A DNA stretch of 57,616 nucleotides from an uncultured Pelagibacteraceae bacterium (GTDB lineage Bacteria; Pseudomonadota; Alphaproteobacteria; Pelagibacterales; Pelagibacteraceae), in contig CACEPH010000002.1 of NCBI GenBank assembly GCA_902561465.1, forward strand, positions 1-57,616. The letters run 5' to 3'. This document shows positions 47,925 through 57,382 of this stretch, in pieces. Every line of letters begins with the position of its first letter. The first letter of the stretch is position 1. The notes under the pieces were generated by a model. The model saw nothing but the letters and a program-made list of their open reading frames with translations. It was not told where the DNA came from and ran no database searches. The translations under genes were made by a program, and so were the position numbers.

Positions 47925-48983
47925 TTAAAAGCAAACTAAATGATCAATATAAATTGGTCTTTTAATTCCAAATTTATCTTTTATTTTGTGCTGGTGTTCA
48001 TGGTGGGAATGAACAAAAACTGGGATAAGCTGATTATTCATTGTTTTAAGGGTATAAATAAAATTTGTTCCTCTAAATTTTCTATCCACTACTTCTAATT
48101 TTAAATTGCTTTGATCGTCATGCTCTAAATCTTCGGGCTGAATTAAAAGCTGAACTGTAGATCCGGGAGTTTGTTTTTTAATAAAATTCCCTTTAATTGT
48201 ACCCAGTTCAGTGTTTTCTAGGCTATCTTCGCCTGTCACCTTAGCTTCTATTAAAATTCCCCTATTTAAAAAATTTACTACTTCTACTGAATTCGGGTAA
48301 TGATAAATATTATAAGGAATATCAAACTGTTTTAAGGATTGGTCTAAAATAATTCCACATTTATTTCCCATATAGAAGGCTTCGTAAGAATCATGTGTAA
48401 CTATTATTGTTGAGATGTTTATTTCATTTAAAATCTTTTTAATTTTTAATTGCAGTTCTTCTTTTAAACTTTGGTCAATATTTGAAAAAGGTTCATCTAA
48501 AAGAAGTAGATCTGGTTTGGACATTAAAGAACGTGCTAAAGAAACTCTTTGAGCCTCTCCTGCGCTGATTTCGTGGGGGTATTTTTGTTGTAATTCCTCT
48601 AAATGTAATAAACTAACTAAATCATAAACTGTTAAATTAAACTTTTTATCTTTGTTTCTATCTGCTCCAAACTTGATATTATCAATAACATTATAGTGAG
48701 GAAATAAACAATTTTCTTGAAAAGACAGAGCTACATTTCTTTCCTCAGGCTCCATATGAAAATTAGATGATGAAATAGTTTTTCCTTTTAAAACTATTTT
48801 CCCAGTTTCAATTTTTTCTAGTCCAGCAATTGTTCTTAGCATTGTTGTTTTTCCAATTCCCGATGGACCTAATAAACAAATAATTTCCCCTTCTTTTTCT
48901 AAATTAAAAGTAACGTTATTAACTTTATTTTTTTTGCTTGCAGCAAAAGTTACGTCTTGTATTTCTAAAAAGTTCTGATTCAT
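47925..48983 (-). CDS. fbpC: Iron(III) ABC transporter ATP-binding protein, FbpC-like
   Basis: LLGPSGIGKTTMLRTIAGLE, ISAGEAQRVSLARSLMSKPDLLLLDEPFSNID; operon with fbpB/fbpA. Confidence 0.88.
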   Translation of the reverse strand: MNQNFLEIQDVTFAASKKNKVNNVTFNLEKEGEIICLLGPSGIGKTTMLRTIAGLEKIETGKIVLKGKTISSSNFHMEPEERNVALSFQENCLFPHYNVIDNIKFGADRNKDKKFNLTVYDLVSLLHLEELQQKYPHEISAGEAQRVSLARSLMSKPDLLLLDEPFSNIDQSLKEELQLKIKKILNEINISTIIVTHDSYEAFYMGNKCGIILDQSLKQFDIPYNIYHYPNSVEVVNFLNRGILIEAKVTGEDSLENTELGTIKGNFIKKQTPGSTVQLLIQPEDLEHDDQSNLKLEVVDRKFRGTNFIYTLKTMNNQLIPVFVHSHHEHQHKIKDKFGIKRPIYIDHLVCF

Positions 48984-48991
48984 ATAATCTA

Positions 48992-50599
48992 TTAATTATC
49001 AGATAATATATATTTAGAAACAAATAAAATAAACGTACTTGCTATTAAAATAAGAAATAAAGATGGAGCCGCAGCAGCTTCTAAAAGGTCTTGCGAAGCA
49101 TAAATATAGGCTGTCGTAGCAAATGTTTCAAAATTAAATGGTCTAAGTATTAAAGTTATTGGTAATTCCTTTATTATTTCTATTGCGATTAAAATACTTA
49201 TCAAAAAGACACTATTTTTAAGATATGGAATGTGAACTTTAGTGAAAGTTTTAAATTTAGAATAACCTAAAAGATAAGCACTTTCGTCCATTGATTTATT
49301 TATTTTTAAATACCCTGATTTAATACCATTTGAAGATAAAGCAAAAAATCTTACAAAATAAACTATAACTAATCCAAAAATAGATCCGATAAACATCGTT
49401 TTAAAATTAATAAATAAAAAATTGTCTAAATATGAAACTAAAGTTATAAAAGCAACCGCAAGTATTACACCTGGAATAGCGTATCCAGAAACGGAGAAAG
49501 TCGTTAACACTTCAAGAAATTTACTTTTTGTAACTCTATTTCCATAATTTGAAATAAAAGCAAAAACAATCATTAAAGCACAAGATAAAAATACTAATAA
49601 AAGAGTATTAAATCCTATGCCCCAAAAATTTAAATCTTGTAAATATTTAGGAAATTTTAAAGTCCAATAAATCATCTGGGCAACAGGGAAAATGAAACTA
49701 CAAAAGAATAAAAGGCTGCAAAAAATTATTGCATATAAAGATTTTTGACCTGTTAGTTTGATTTTCTTCCTATTCACAAAACCTCCTCTTGTAGGTGAAT
49801 GATATCTTGCTCTTCTTCTTGAAAAATTTTCAATAAAAAATAAAAATAAAATGAAAAGTAAAAGTATAAATGATATTTGGTTTGCTGAAGCTAAATCATC
49901 AAAACTTATCCAGGCATTGTAAATAGCGGTAGTAAGTGTTGATATACTAAAAAAAGAAACTGTTCCAAAATCAGATAATGTTTCCATTGCTACTAAAGAT
50001 AATCCCACTACTATTGCTGGTCTTGCTGAAGGAAGAATAATTTTTAAAAATGTTTTATTTGATGATAGCCCAAGGTTTTTTCCCGCATCTATTAAATTTT
50101 GTGATTGATAATAAAATGATGCTCTTGTTAAAACGTAAACATAACCAAATAATGAAAAAGATATTGATAATATTGAACCAAATAAACCATCTAATTTTGG
50201 TATAAATGAATTGTATTCATAGGGTCCAAATAAATAAGTAAGAATTGAGAAAAGGGTACCATAATTTTCAAAAAAAGCTGTAAGAGAATAAGCATAAATA
50301 TAAGCAGGGACTGCAAACGATAATATTAAGGCCCATTTAAAAAAATTTATTCCGGGAAAATCATAAAATGAAACGCAATATGCTGCTCCCACACCAAATA
50401 TAAAAGTTAAAAATAAAACACCAGTCAAAAGTAAAATAGAATTAGAAATATACTTTAATAAAAATGTATTTTTTAAAAGATTAAAATAATCAGAAGTTGA
50501 TTCGAAAAAACCAAAAAAAACCGTAATAATAGGTAACGCAACTAATAATGAAATAAAAAATGAACTTAAGTACCAAAAATTAAATTTATTCTGTGCCAT
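48992..50599 (-). CDS. fbpB: Iron(III) ABC transporter permease, FbpB-like (fused double permease)
   Basis: Two BPD-type permease halves; start likely ATG at 50599 (MAQNKFNFWYL), track start at 50614 is TTG. Confidence 0.88.
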   Translation of the reverse strand: MAQNKFNFWYLSSFFISLLVALPIITVFFGFFESTSDYFNLLKNTFLLKYISNSILLLTGVLFLTFIFGVGAAYCVSFYDFPGINFFKWALILSFAVPAYIYAYSLTAFFENYGTLFSILTYLFGPYEYNSFIPKLDGLFGSILSISFSLFGYVYVLTRASFYYQSQNLIDAGKNLGLSSNKTFLKIILPSARPAIVVGLSLVAMETLSDFGTVSFFSISTLTTAIYNAWISFDDLASANQISFILLLFILFLFFIENFSRRRARYHSPTRGGFVNRKKIKLTGQKSLYAIIFCSLLFFCSFIFPVAQMIYWTLKFPKYLQDLNFWGIGFNTLLLVFLSCALMIVFAFISNYGNRVTKSKFLEVLTTFSVSGYAIPGVILAVAFITLVSYLDNFLFINFKTMFIGSIFGLVIVYFVRFFALSSNGIKSGYLKINKSMDESAYLLGYSKFKTFTKVHIPYLKNSVFLISILIAIEIIKELPITLILRPFNFETFATTAYIYASQDLLEAAAAPSLFLILIASTFILFVSKYILSDN

Positions 50600-50798
50600 C
50601 TTTTGAGCTTTCAAAAATTGATCTGACTATTGTCTTTATTTCATTTATTTTAATTTCATTCAATGATCGTCCATTAATTTGTCTATCAATTCTTGAAGCT
50701 TCTTCTAAACATGGCGCACAACCTTTTGTAGATTTGTTTAAATCATATTCCTGGGAGGATCGATTTAAGTTTATTTCTACTTTGTTTGTGCGCTTCAT
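50586..50798 (-). CDS. Uncharacterised 70-aa CxxC protein within iron-transport operon
   Basis: ATG at 50798, 12-nt gap after fbpA, stop overlaps fbpB start by 14 nt; MKRTNKVEINLNRSSQEYDLNKSTKGCAPCLEEASRIDRQINGRSLNEIKINEIKTIVRSIFESSKDGTE. Confidence 0.65.
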   Translation of the reverse strand: MKRTNKVEINLNRSSQEYDLNKSTKGCAPCLEEASRIDRQINGRSLNEIKINEIKTIVRSIFESSKDGTE

Positions 50799-50812
50799 GT
50801 TTAAGGGTACTT

Positions 50813-51826
50813 TTATTCCCAGCCTGCTTCTGTCATTATCTTTAAAGCGGCAGCTTGGTTTTTCCCATATTTTGATACCTTAGTTTTTAGATCTTGTTTA
50901 AAGCCAAGACCGAACTGAGCTATCAATTTGTTAGGTTCAACACCATCTATCATAGGGTATTCGAACGTATTGTTAACAATGTGCTGTTGTGCTTCTTTAG
51001 TTAATAGGAATTCTAATAACTTAATTGCATTATCTTTGTTAGGTGCATGCTTTAAAACTCCTCCTCCACTAATATTCATGTGAGTTCCTCTTCCATCCTG
51101 GTTTGGAAAGAAAGGTTTAACTTTTTTAGCAGCAGCTTGTTGTTCAGGTCCTTTTTTACCAGATAACATTAAAGCTATGTAATAAGTGTTTGCAACAGCA
51201 TAATCTGCTTCACCGGCAGCAACAGCTAAGATTTGTGCTCTATCATTACCTTTTGGTTTTCTTGCCATATTGCTTACTACACCTTTTGCCCACTCTGCAG
51301 TTTTCTTTTTACCATTGTTGGCAATTAAAGATGCAACGAGAGATTGATTGTAAACGTTGTTAGATTTTCTAATTACAACTTTCCCTTTATATTTAGGATT
51401 AGATAGATCTTCATAACTTAAATTGCTTGGTGGGTTTGTACGTGATGGATCGTAATAAATAACACGTGCTCTTTTAGCTATTCCAAACCAATAAGGAGAT
51501 CTAAAATTAGAAGGTATTGCAGCTTTCAAAGCTTTAGAGCTAGATCTTTGAAACATTCCTTTTGCTTGGAACGCTCCTAGTCTTCCAGCATCTGCCGTAA
51601 TATATAGGTCAGCTATGCTATCTTTTCCTTCTTCAATTATTCTTTTTTGAAGAGCTTTATCTTTTCCTGATACAACATTTACTTTGATCCCTGTTTTTGC
51701 TGTAAATTTTTCATACAACTGAACATCAGAATCATAGTGCCTAGCACTAAAAATGTTCACTTCATTAGCATTTGATATGCCAAAAAAAGTTAGAAAAATT
51801 GATATAATAAATATTATTTTTTTCAT
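50813..51826 (-). CDS. fbpA: Iron(III) ABC transporter substrate-binding protein, FbpA/FutA-like
   Basis: Signal peptide MKKIIFIISIFLTFFGISNA, EVNIFSARHYDSDVQLYEKFTAKTGIKVNVV; SD AAAGGA before the ATG at 51826. Confidence 0.92.
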   Translation of the reverse strand: MKKIIFIISIFLTFFGISNANEVNIFSARHYDSDVQLYEKFTAKTGIKVNVVSGKDKALQKRIIEEGKDSIADLYITADAGRLGAFQAKGMFQRSSSKALKAAIPSNFRSPYWFGIAKRARVIYYDPSRTNPPSNLSYEDLSNPKYKGKVVIRKSNNVYNQSLVASLIANNGKKKTAEWAKGVVSNMARKPKGNDRAQILAVAAGEADYAVANTYYIALMLSGKKGPEQQAAAKKVKPFFPNQDGRGTHMNISGGGVLKHAPNKDNAIKLLEFLLTKEAQQHIVNNTFEYPMIDGVEPNKLIAQFGLGFKQDLKTKVSKYGKNQAAALKIMTEAGWE

Positions 51827-51870
51827 CAAATTATTCCTTTCATTAAAATTAATTAAACCCAAAGTTTTAA

Positions 51871-51907
51871 TGAGAATGATTATCAATTTCAATGATAATG
51901 ATTATCA
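51871..51907. promoter_or_regulatory. Tandem Fur-type iron boxes upstream of fbpA
   Basis: TGAGAATGATTATCA (51871-51885) and perfect 7-1-7 palindrome TGATAATGATTATCA (51893-51907), 22 bp apart. Confidence 0.82.
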
Positions 51908-51992
51908 ATATCAATTTGTCGCATACAATGCAACTAAAAAGTGTATAGGAGACTGACATTTCTATGTATATGCTTGGTTGTAAAGGAATTAT

Positions 51993-52310
51993 ATGGCTGA
52001 AAACAAAACTTCAACACTTCTATCTGATGTATCTATTGAAGGAGATATCGTCGAAAAAGACAAAATAATTATAGATGCAAAAATCAATGGAGATATAAAA
52101 TCTGATGAGGTCGAAACTCATTCAAATTCAAATATTAAAGGAAACATCAAATCGAAACAAGCTTCTTTAGGTGGAAAAGTAAAAGGTAATGTAAACGCCG
52201 AACAAATAAATATAAAAAAAACTGCAGATATTGATGGTGTGTTGAATCAAAAGACTCTTTCGATTGAAGAAGGTGCTACTCTTAAAATTAAAACTCAGAC
52301 TTACAAATAA
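51993..52310 (+). CDS. Bactofilin (polymer-forming cytoskeletal protein)
   Basis: VSIEGDIVEKDKIIIDAKINGDIKSDEVETHSNSNIKGNIKSKQASLGGKVKGNVNAEQINIKKTADIDGVL beta-helix repeats. Confidence 0.9.
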   Translation: MAENKTSTLLSDVSIEGDIVEKDKIIIDAKINGDIKSDEVETHSNSNIKGNIKSKQASLGGKVKGNVNAEQINIKKTADIDGVLNQKTLSIEEGATLKIKTQTYK

Positions 52311-52313
52311 TTA

Positions 52314-53204
52314 CTAAAACTCCCACTTTTTTATTTTACTATATAAAAAATTCCTGAAAGCTATGATTCTAGCGACATTTTTAAGAGATTGAGGATAGAC
52401 AAAATGTGCTTCTGTTTTAGGACCTTCGATTTGTGGTAAAACTCTAATTATATTTGGAACTGTAGCAGTAATGTAGTCTGGTAACGCTGCCAAACCTACC
52501 CCACTTTGAACTGCAAGAAGAAGTCCATATACACTATTAACTTTCATAATTGGCTTTCTTTTTTTATTATCTTTCATTCCTAATTTTAGAGCCCAGTCTG
52601 GACTAAAAACTGGAGATGGCGCTCCCCTTCCATAAGAAATGAATTTATGTTTATTTAACTCAGATAAATTTTTTGGATGACCATATTGTTCTAGATACTT
52701 TGTTGCTCCATAAATATGATAATTAATATCTATCAATTTTTTTTGTATATAATTTAACTGCTTTGGTCTTCTCATCCAAATTCCTATATCAGCTTGCCGA
52801 GTACTAAGATCTAATTCTTTATCATCAAAAATTAATTCTATTTCAATTTCTGGGTTTAATTTCATAAATTCTTGAATTCTAGGTGTTAGCCATGTTGTTC
52901 CAAAACTTACAACTGTTGTGACAGTTAGTTTTCCGCTGGGCTTGTCCTTTTTATCAATTATAGTAGATTCAACATCTTTTAATTTTGAAATCACTTCATG
53001 AGCGGTTTTAAATAGATATTCACCATTTTCTGTTAAAGACAGACCTCTAGCGTGCCTTTCAAATAATTTAGTTTTTAATTCTTGTTCTAAAGATTGAATT
53101 TGTCTGCTGATTGCTGACTGACTAAGATTTAATATGTAAGTAGCTTTCGTAAAATTTCCAGCTTCCGCTACAGCATGAAATATTTTAAGTTTATCCCAAT
53201 CCAT
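52314..53204 (-). CDS. LysR family transcriptional regulator
   Basis: MDWDKLKIFHAVAEAGNFTKATYILNLSQSAISRQIQSLEQELKTKLFERHARGLSLTENG. Confidence 0.95.
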   Translation of the reverse strand: MDWDKLKIFHAVAEAGNFTKATYILNLSQSAISRQIQSLEQELKTKLFERHARGLSLTENGEYLFKTAHEVISKLKDVESTIIDKKDKPSGKLTVTTVVSFGTTWLTPRIQEFMKLNPEIEIELIFDDKELDLSTRQADIGIWMRRPKQLNYIQKKLIDINYHIYGATKYLEQYGHPKNLSELNKHKFISYGRGAPSPVFSPDWALKLGMKDNKKRKPIMKVNSVYGLLLAVQSGVGLAALPDYITATVPNIIRVLPQIEGPKTEAHFVYPQSLKNVARIIAFRNFLYSKIKKWEF

Positions 53205-54205
53205 TATTTGTTTACATCTACCAATATTTTATTAGGTAATTTTCCTTCAAGCATACTAGGAAAAATATTTAATAATTCATTTAAACTTACAACTTTAATC
53301 GATTTTTCTAATATAGCAAAATCAATAAGTTTGGGTGTTTCCTTCCAGATAAACTCTTTTCTTTTTTTTCCTATTGCAACTGAATCTACGCCCCATAATT
53401 TTACACCTCTCAAAATGAATGGAATTACTGAGGTATTTAGCTTGTTTCCGCTCGCATTACCACAAGCAGCTACTATTCCAGAATGTTTAGTTTGTGAAAT
53501 TGCATTTGATAAAATATTTCCACCTACTGTATCGACAACTCCATCCCATGTTCCTTTACCCAAAAGTTTAGGCTCGGATTCTAGCTCTTTACGTTCAATT
53601 ATATTTTTTGCACCCAGTTCCTTTAGAAATTTACTTTGTTCAATCTTTCCTGTAACAGCAGTAACGTTACAACCCAACTTTGATAAAGCCATAACAGCAA
53701 CACTTCCTACACCACCTGTAGCGCCGGTTACTAACACCTCATTAACTTTTTCTCCCAACAACAACTCTTCTCTTGCCTTAACTGCAAATGCACATAGTAC
53801 AGCTGTAAATCCTGCAGTTCCCAACATCATTGCTTGTCTTGTGTTAATTCCTTCAGGTTTTTTAATTACAAACTCTTTTTTAACTTTAGCATATTGTGAA
53901 TAACCTCCATGATGTAACTCTCCAACTCTTGAGCCGTTCACTATGATTTGATCGCCTTTTTTAAACTCTTCAACATTACTTTCTTCGACTGTTCCAGCAA
54001 AATCTACTCCTGGTATCCTGGGATATTCCTTTATTAATTTTCCACCATTTTTTAGAATCATAGCATCTTTAAAATTCAAATCTGAATAATCTATTTTTAC
54101 TAAGACATCCCCTTCTTTTAAAAAACTTTTATCTAAAGTTTTTACTTCTCTTGAAAATTTATCACCAGACTGATTAAGAACTATTGCTTTAAACTTTTCG
54201 CTCAT
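53204..54205 (-). CDS. acuI: MDR-family oxidoreductase of YhdH/AcuI (acrylyl-CoA reductase-like) type
   Basis: DYSDLNFKDAMILKNGGKLIKEYPRIPGVDFAGTVEES, VTGATGGVGSVAVMALSKLG, GVKLWGVDSV. Confidence 0.85.
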   Translation of the reverse strand: MSEKFKAIVLNQSGDKFSREVKTLDKSFLKEGDVLVKIDYSDLNFKDAMILKNGGKLIKEYPRIPGVDFAGTVEESNVEEFKKGDQIIVNGSRVGELHHGGYSQYAKVKKEFVIKKPEGINTRQAMMLGTAGFTAVLCAFAVKAREELLLGEKVNEVLVTGATGGVGSVAVMALSKLGCNVTAVTGKIEQSKFLKELGAKNIIERKELESEPKLLGKGTWDGVVDTVGGNILSNAISQTKHSGIVAACGNASGNKLNTSVIPFILRGVKLWGVDSVAIGKKRKEFIWKETPKLIDFAILEKSIKVVSLNELLNIFPSMLEGKLPNKILVDVNK

Positions 54206-54237
54206 AATGAAAAAACAGTGTTAAAAAATATTAACGT

Positions 54238-54849
54238 TTAATCTTTGTTAATATATCTTAAGTATCGATTTTGAAAACTTAAATCATCCTTGAATGCACC
54301 AAGGAAATAATTTGTTACTGTTGTTGTATTTTCTTTTTTAACACCTCTATTAGTCATGCATTGATGAGATGCATCAATAGTTACAGCAACACCTCTGGGT
54401 TGCAAGACATCCATTATTGTTTTTGCGATTTGCATTGTTAGACGTTCCTGCGTTTGTAATCTTTTTGAAAATACTTCTACTACTCTTGCTAATTTGCTTA
54501 AGCCAACTACTTTAGCTGAGGGAATATATGCAACATGTGCAACTCCCATGATTGGTGCCATATGATGCTCACAATGACTTTGAATACTGATATTTTTTTC
54601 AATAACCATGTCATCATAACCTTCTACTTCTGTAAAAGTTTTTGATAAAAATTTTTTTGGGTCCTGTGTATATCCGCTAAAATATTCTTTAAAAGCTTTT
54701 AAAACCCTTTTTGGAGTTGACTTTAAACCTTCTCTTGTAGGATCTTCACCTATCCATTGTATGATTGTTTTAATCGCTTCTTCAGCTTTCTCTTCTGAAA
54801 TTTTATCTCTTTCTTTGTTTAGTTGGTCTGTGTCTTTTACTAATTTCAT
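54238..54849 (-). CDS. folE: GTP cyclohydrolase I
   Basis: IGEDPTREGLKSTPKRVLKAF, SHCEHHMAPIMGVAHVAYIP, RLTMQIAKTI, HQCMTNRGV. Confidence 0.98.
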   Translation of the reverse strand: MKLVKDTDQLNKERDKISEEKAEEAIKTIIQWIGEDPTREGLKSTPKRVLKAFKEYFSGYTQDPKKFLSKTFTEVEGYDDMVIEKNISIQSHCEHHMAPIMGVAHVAYIPSAKVVGLSKLARVVEVFSKRLQTQERLTMQIAKTIMDVLQPRGVAVTIDASHQCMTNRGVKKENTTTVTNYFLGAFKDDLSFQNRYLRYINKD

Positions 54850-54894
54850 GTTATTTACTTAATTATTATTCTAAATGTCTATATAATATAAATA

Positions 54895-55362
54895 ATGTTT
54901 AAAAAAAGAGATAATATAAAAGAAGTTGAAGAAGGCAAGTATTTAGAGCCAAAATTTGATGAAAATGGGCTTATTCCTGTAATTACTAGTGATTATAAGA
55001 CTGGCGACATTCTGATGCACGGATATATGAATGATGAAGCCTTAAAAAAAACAATTGAAACTAAAGAGGCTCATTATTGGAGTCGCTCAAGAAAAAAAAT
55101 ATGGCATAAAGGTCAAGTCAGTGGATTTGTTCAAAAAATAAAAGAAATTAGAATTGATGATGACCAAGATTCTATTTGGTTGTCTGTAGACATTGGAAAC
55201 GGATCCAGTTGTCATGTTGGTTATAGATCTTGTTTCTATCGATCAGTACCCTTGGGAAAAATAAAAGATTTAGAAAAGTTAGAAATGAAGTTTAAAGAAA
55301 CTGAAAAAACTTTTGATCCTAAAAAAATTTATAAAGATGAGCCCAATCCAACAAAATTATAA
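54895..55362 (+). CDS. hisI: Phosphoribosyl-AMP cyclohydrolase
   Basis: HGYMNDEALKKTIETKEAHYWSRSRKKIWHKGQVSG, SCHVGYRSCFYR. Confidence 0.96.
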   Translation: MFKKRDNIKEVEEGKYLEPKFDENGLIPVITSDYKTGDILMHGYMNDEALKKTIETKEAHYWSRSRKKIWHKGQVSGFVQKIKEIRIDDDQDSIWLSVDIGNGSSCHVGYRSCFYRSVPLGKIKDLEKLEMKFKETEKTFDPKKIYKDEPNPTKL

Positions 55363-55742
55363 TGAGTAATGATCAAGATCAAAAAAATGTCTTAGGGGAA
55401 AAACTTGAACCTTGTTCTATGGATCCTGTAACTGGTTGGTTCAGAGATGGTTGCTGTAATACCGATAATCTTGATCATGGTGTTCACACTGTCTGCGCTA
55501 GAGTTACATCAAAATTTTTAGAGTGGGCAAAAATAGCTGGTAACGATTTAATAACACCTCATCCTGAATTTGATTTTCCAGGTTTAAAAGAAGGAGATAA
55601 TTGGTGCATTTGCGCTGGTACGTACGCTCAATCTATAGACGCAGGCACAGCTTGTAAAATTTATTTGAAGAAAACAAATCAAAGAACACTTGAAATTATA
55701 CCTTTAGCAAAACTAAAACCATTTGCTATTGATTTATCTTAA
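55362..55742 (+). CDS. DUF2237 family protein
   Basis: NVLGEKLEPCSMDPVTGWFRDGCCNTDNLDHGVHTVCARVTSKFLEW..GDNWCICAGTY. Confidence 0.88.
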   Translation: MSNDQDQKNVLGEKLEPCSMDPVTGWFRDGCCNTDNLDHGVHTVCARVTSKFLEWAKIAGNDLITPHPEFDFPGLKEGDNWCICAGTYAQSIDAGTACKIYLKKTNQRTLEIIPLAKLKPFAIDLS

Positions 55743-55753
55743 TTTTATTTTAA

Positions 55754-57361
55754 CTACATATTTCCATATTTTGGACCACCACCTCCCTCGGGAACAACCC
55801 AAGTTATATTTTGTGATGGTTCTTTAATGTCACATGTTTTGCAATGAATACAATTCTGTGAATTAATAACAAATTTTTCTTGTTGGACTTCATAAACTCC
55901 TACAGGACAATATCTTTGAGCGGGTTCGTCATATTCTTTTAAAGTATAATTTATAGGCAAATTAGAATCTTTTAATTTGAGATGCACAGGTTGATTTTCA
56001 GTATGATTAGTTCCTGTTAAATAAACTGAGCTTGTTTTATCAAACGTAATTTTACCATCAGGTTTTGGATAATCTATTTTGGGCATTTGGCTTGCTGATT
56101 TTAGCGTTTCGTGATCAGCATGCTTATGTTTTAAAGTAAATGGTAATTTTCCTCTGAATAATATCTGATCTAAACCAGTAAATAAAATTCCTAAAGATAA
56201 TCCCCAACTGAAACTTGGTTTAACGTTTCTGGCAGTATGCAGTTCTTTATAAAGCCAACTTTTTTTAAATTTTTCTTCATAAACAGATAAATCTTTTTTA
56301 TTTTTTATATTTTCAATTATTGTCTCTGCAGCAATAATTCCACTTTTCATAGCAGTATGCGAGCCTTTTATCTTTGGCATATTTAATGTTCCTGCATCGC
56401 ACCCAATTAATAATCCTCCCGGCATATACATTTTGGGTAAACTTTGAAGACCTCCTTCAATTAAAGCTCTCGCTCCAAAGGCAATTCTTTTCCCACCTTC
56501 TAAAATTTTTTTAATATCCTTATGTGTTTTGAATCTTTGAAATTCATCAAAAGGTGATAAGTGTGGGTTTTGATAATCAAGGCCAATAACATAACCAATA
56601 TAAATTTGTTTTTTTTCAGCATGATAAACAAAACTTCCTCCGTAAGTTTTTTTGTCTAATGGCCAACCAGCTGTATGCATGACTAAACCTTCTTGATGTT
56701 GTTTATCACTTACTTCCCAAATTTCCTTAAAACCAATACCGTACTGTTGAGGATTTTTTCCTGAATCAAGATTATATTTTTTGATGAGTTTTTTGCCTAA
56801 ATGACCTCTGCAGCCTTCAGCGAATACCGTAACTTTTGCATGTAATTCCATACCTTCCTGATAACCTTCTTTTTTGTTACCTTCTTTGTCTAATCCCATA
56901 TCAAGAGTAGCTACCCCTTTAATTGATCCGTCTTCTTTATAAAGAACTTCACTAGCTGGAAATCCTGGAAATATCTCAACACCTAATTTTTCCGCCTGCT
57001 CTGCTAACCAGCGACAAAGGTTGGCAAGACTAATAATATAATTTTTATGATTTTTTTGAACCGAAGGCAAAAGCCAAGTTGGCCAACTTAAAGATTTATT
57101 TTTACCTAAAAATAAAAATTTTTCTTTGGAAACCTTTGTTTTTATAGGAGAATCAAGCTCTTTCCATTTTGGCAAAAGTTCATCAAGTGCTTTGGTTTCG
57201 AAGACATTTCCACTTAAAATATGAGCTCCAACTTCAGATCCTTTTTCTAATATACAAACATTTAAATTAGGATCGAGTTGTTTGAGTTTAATTGCTGTTG
57301 ATAACCCTGCTGGACCTGCTCCAACAATAACTACATCATATTCCATTGCTTCTCTTGGCAT
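55754..57361 (-). CDS. Electron transfer flavoprotein-ubiquinone oxidoreductase
   Basis: FAD motif VVIVGAGPAGLSTAIKL, GAHILSGNVFETKALDEL, C-terminal 4Fe-4S cysteines (RYCPVGVYE..NCIHCKTCDIKEPSQNITWVVPEGGGGPKY). Confidence 0.97.
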   Translation of the reverse strand: MPREAMEYDVVIVGAGPAGLSTAIKLKQLDPNLNVCILEKGSEVGAHILSGNVFETKALDELLPKWKELDSPIKTKVSKEKFLFLGKNKSLSWPTWLLPSVQKNHKNYIISLANLCRWLAEQAEKLGVEIFPGFPASEVLYKEDGSIKGVATLDMGLDKEGNKKEGYQEGMELHAKVTVFAEGCRGHLGKKLIKKYNLDSGKNPQQYGIGFKEIWEVSDKQHQEGLVMHTAGWPLDKKTYGGSFVYHAEKKQIYIGYVIGLDYQNPHLSPFDEFQRFKTHKDIKKILEGGKRIAFGARALIEGGLQSLPKMYMPGGLLIGCDAGTLNMPKIKGSHTAMKSGIIAAETIIENIKNKKDLSVYEEKFKKSWLYKELHTARNVKPSFSWGLSLGILFTGLDQILFRGKLPFTLKHKHADHETLKSASQMPKIDYPKPDGKITFDKTSSVYLTGTNHTENQPVHLKLKDSNLPINYTLKEYDEPAQRYCPVGVYEVQQEKFVINSQNCIHCKTCDIKEPSQNITWVVPEGGGGPKYGNM

Positions 57362-57382
57362 ATGACGACTATATCAAACTTT

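Noticed and set aside
50593-50883. 96-aa plus-strand ORF spanning the fbpA/fbpB gap
   Set aside because: Antisense to fbpA and to the 70-aa ORF whose spacing and overlap with fbpB favour the minus strand
53175-53903. 242-aa plus-strand ORF
   Set aside because: Antisense to the well-conserved AcuI-like oxidoreductase; low-complexity Ser/Pro/Thr-rich translation typical of the complement of an AT-rich gene
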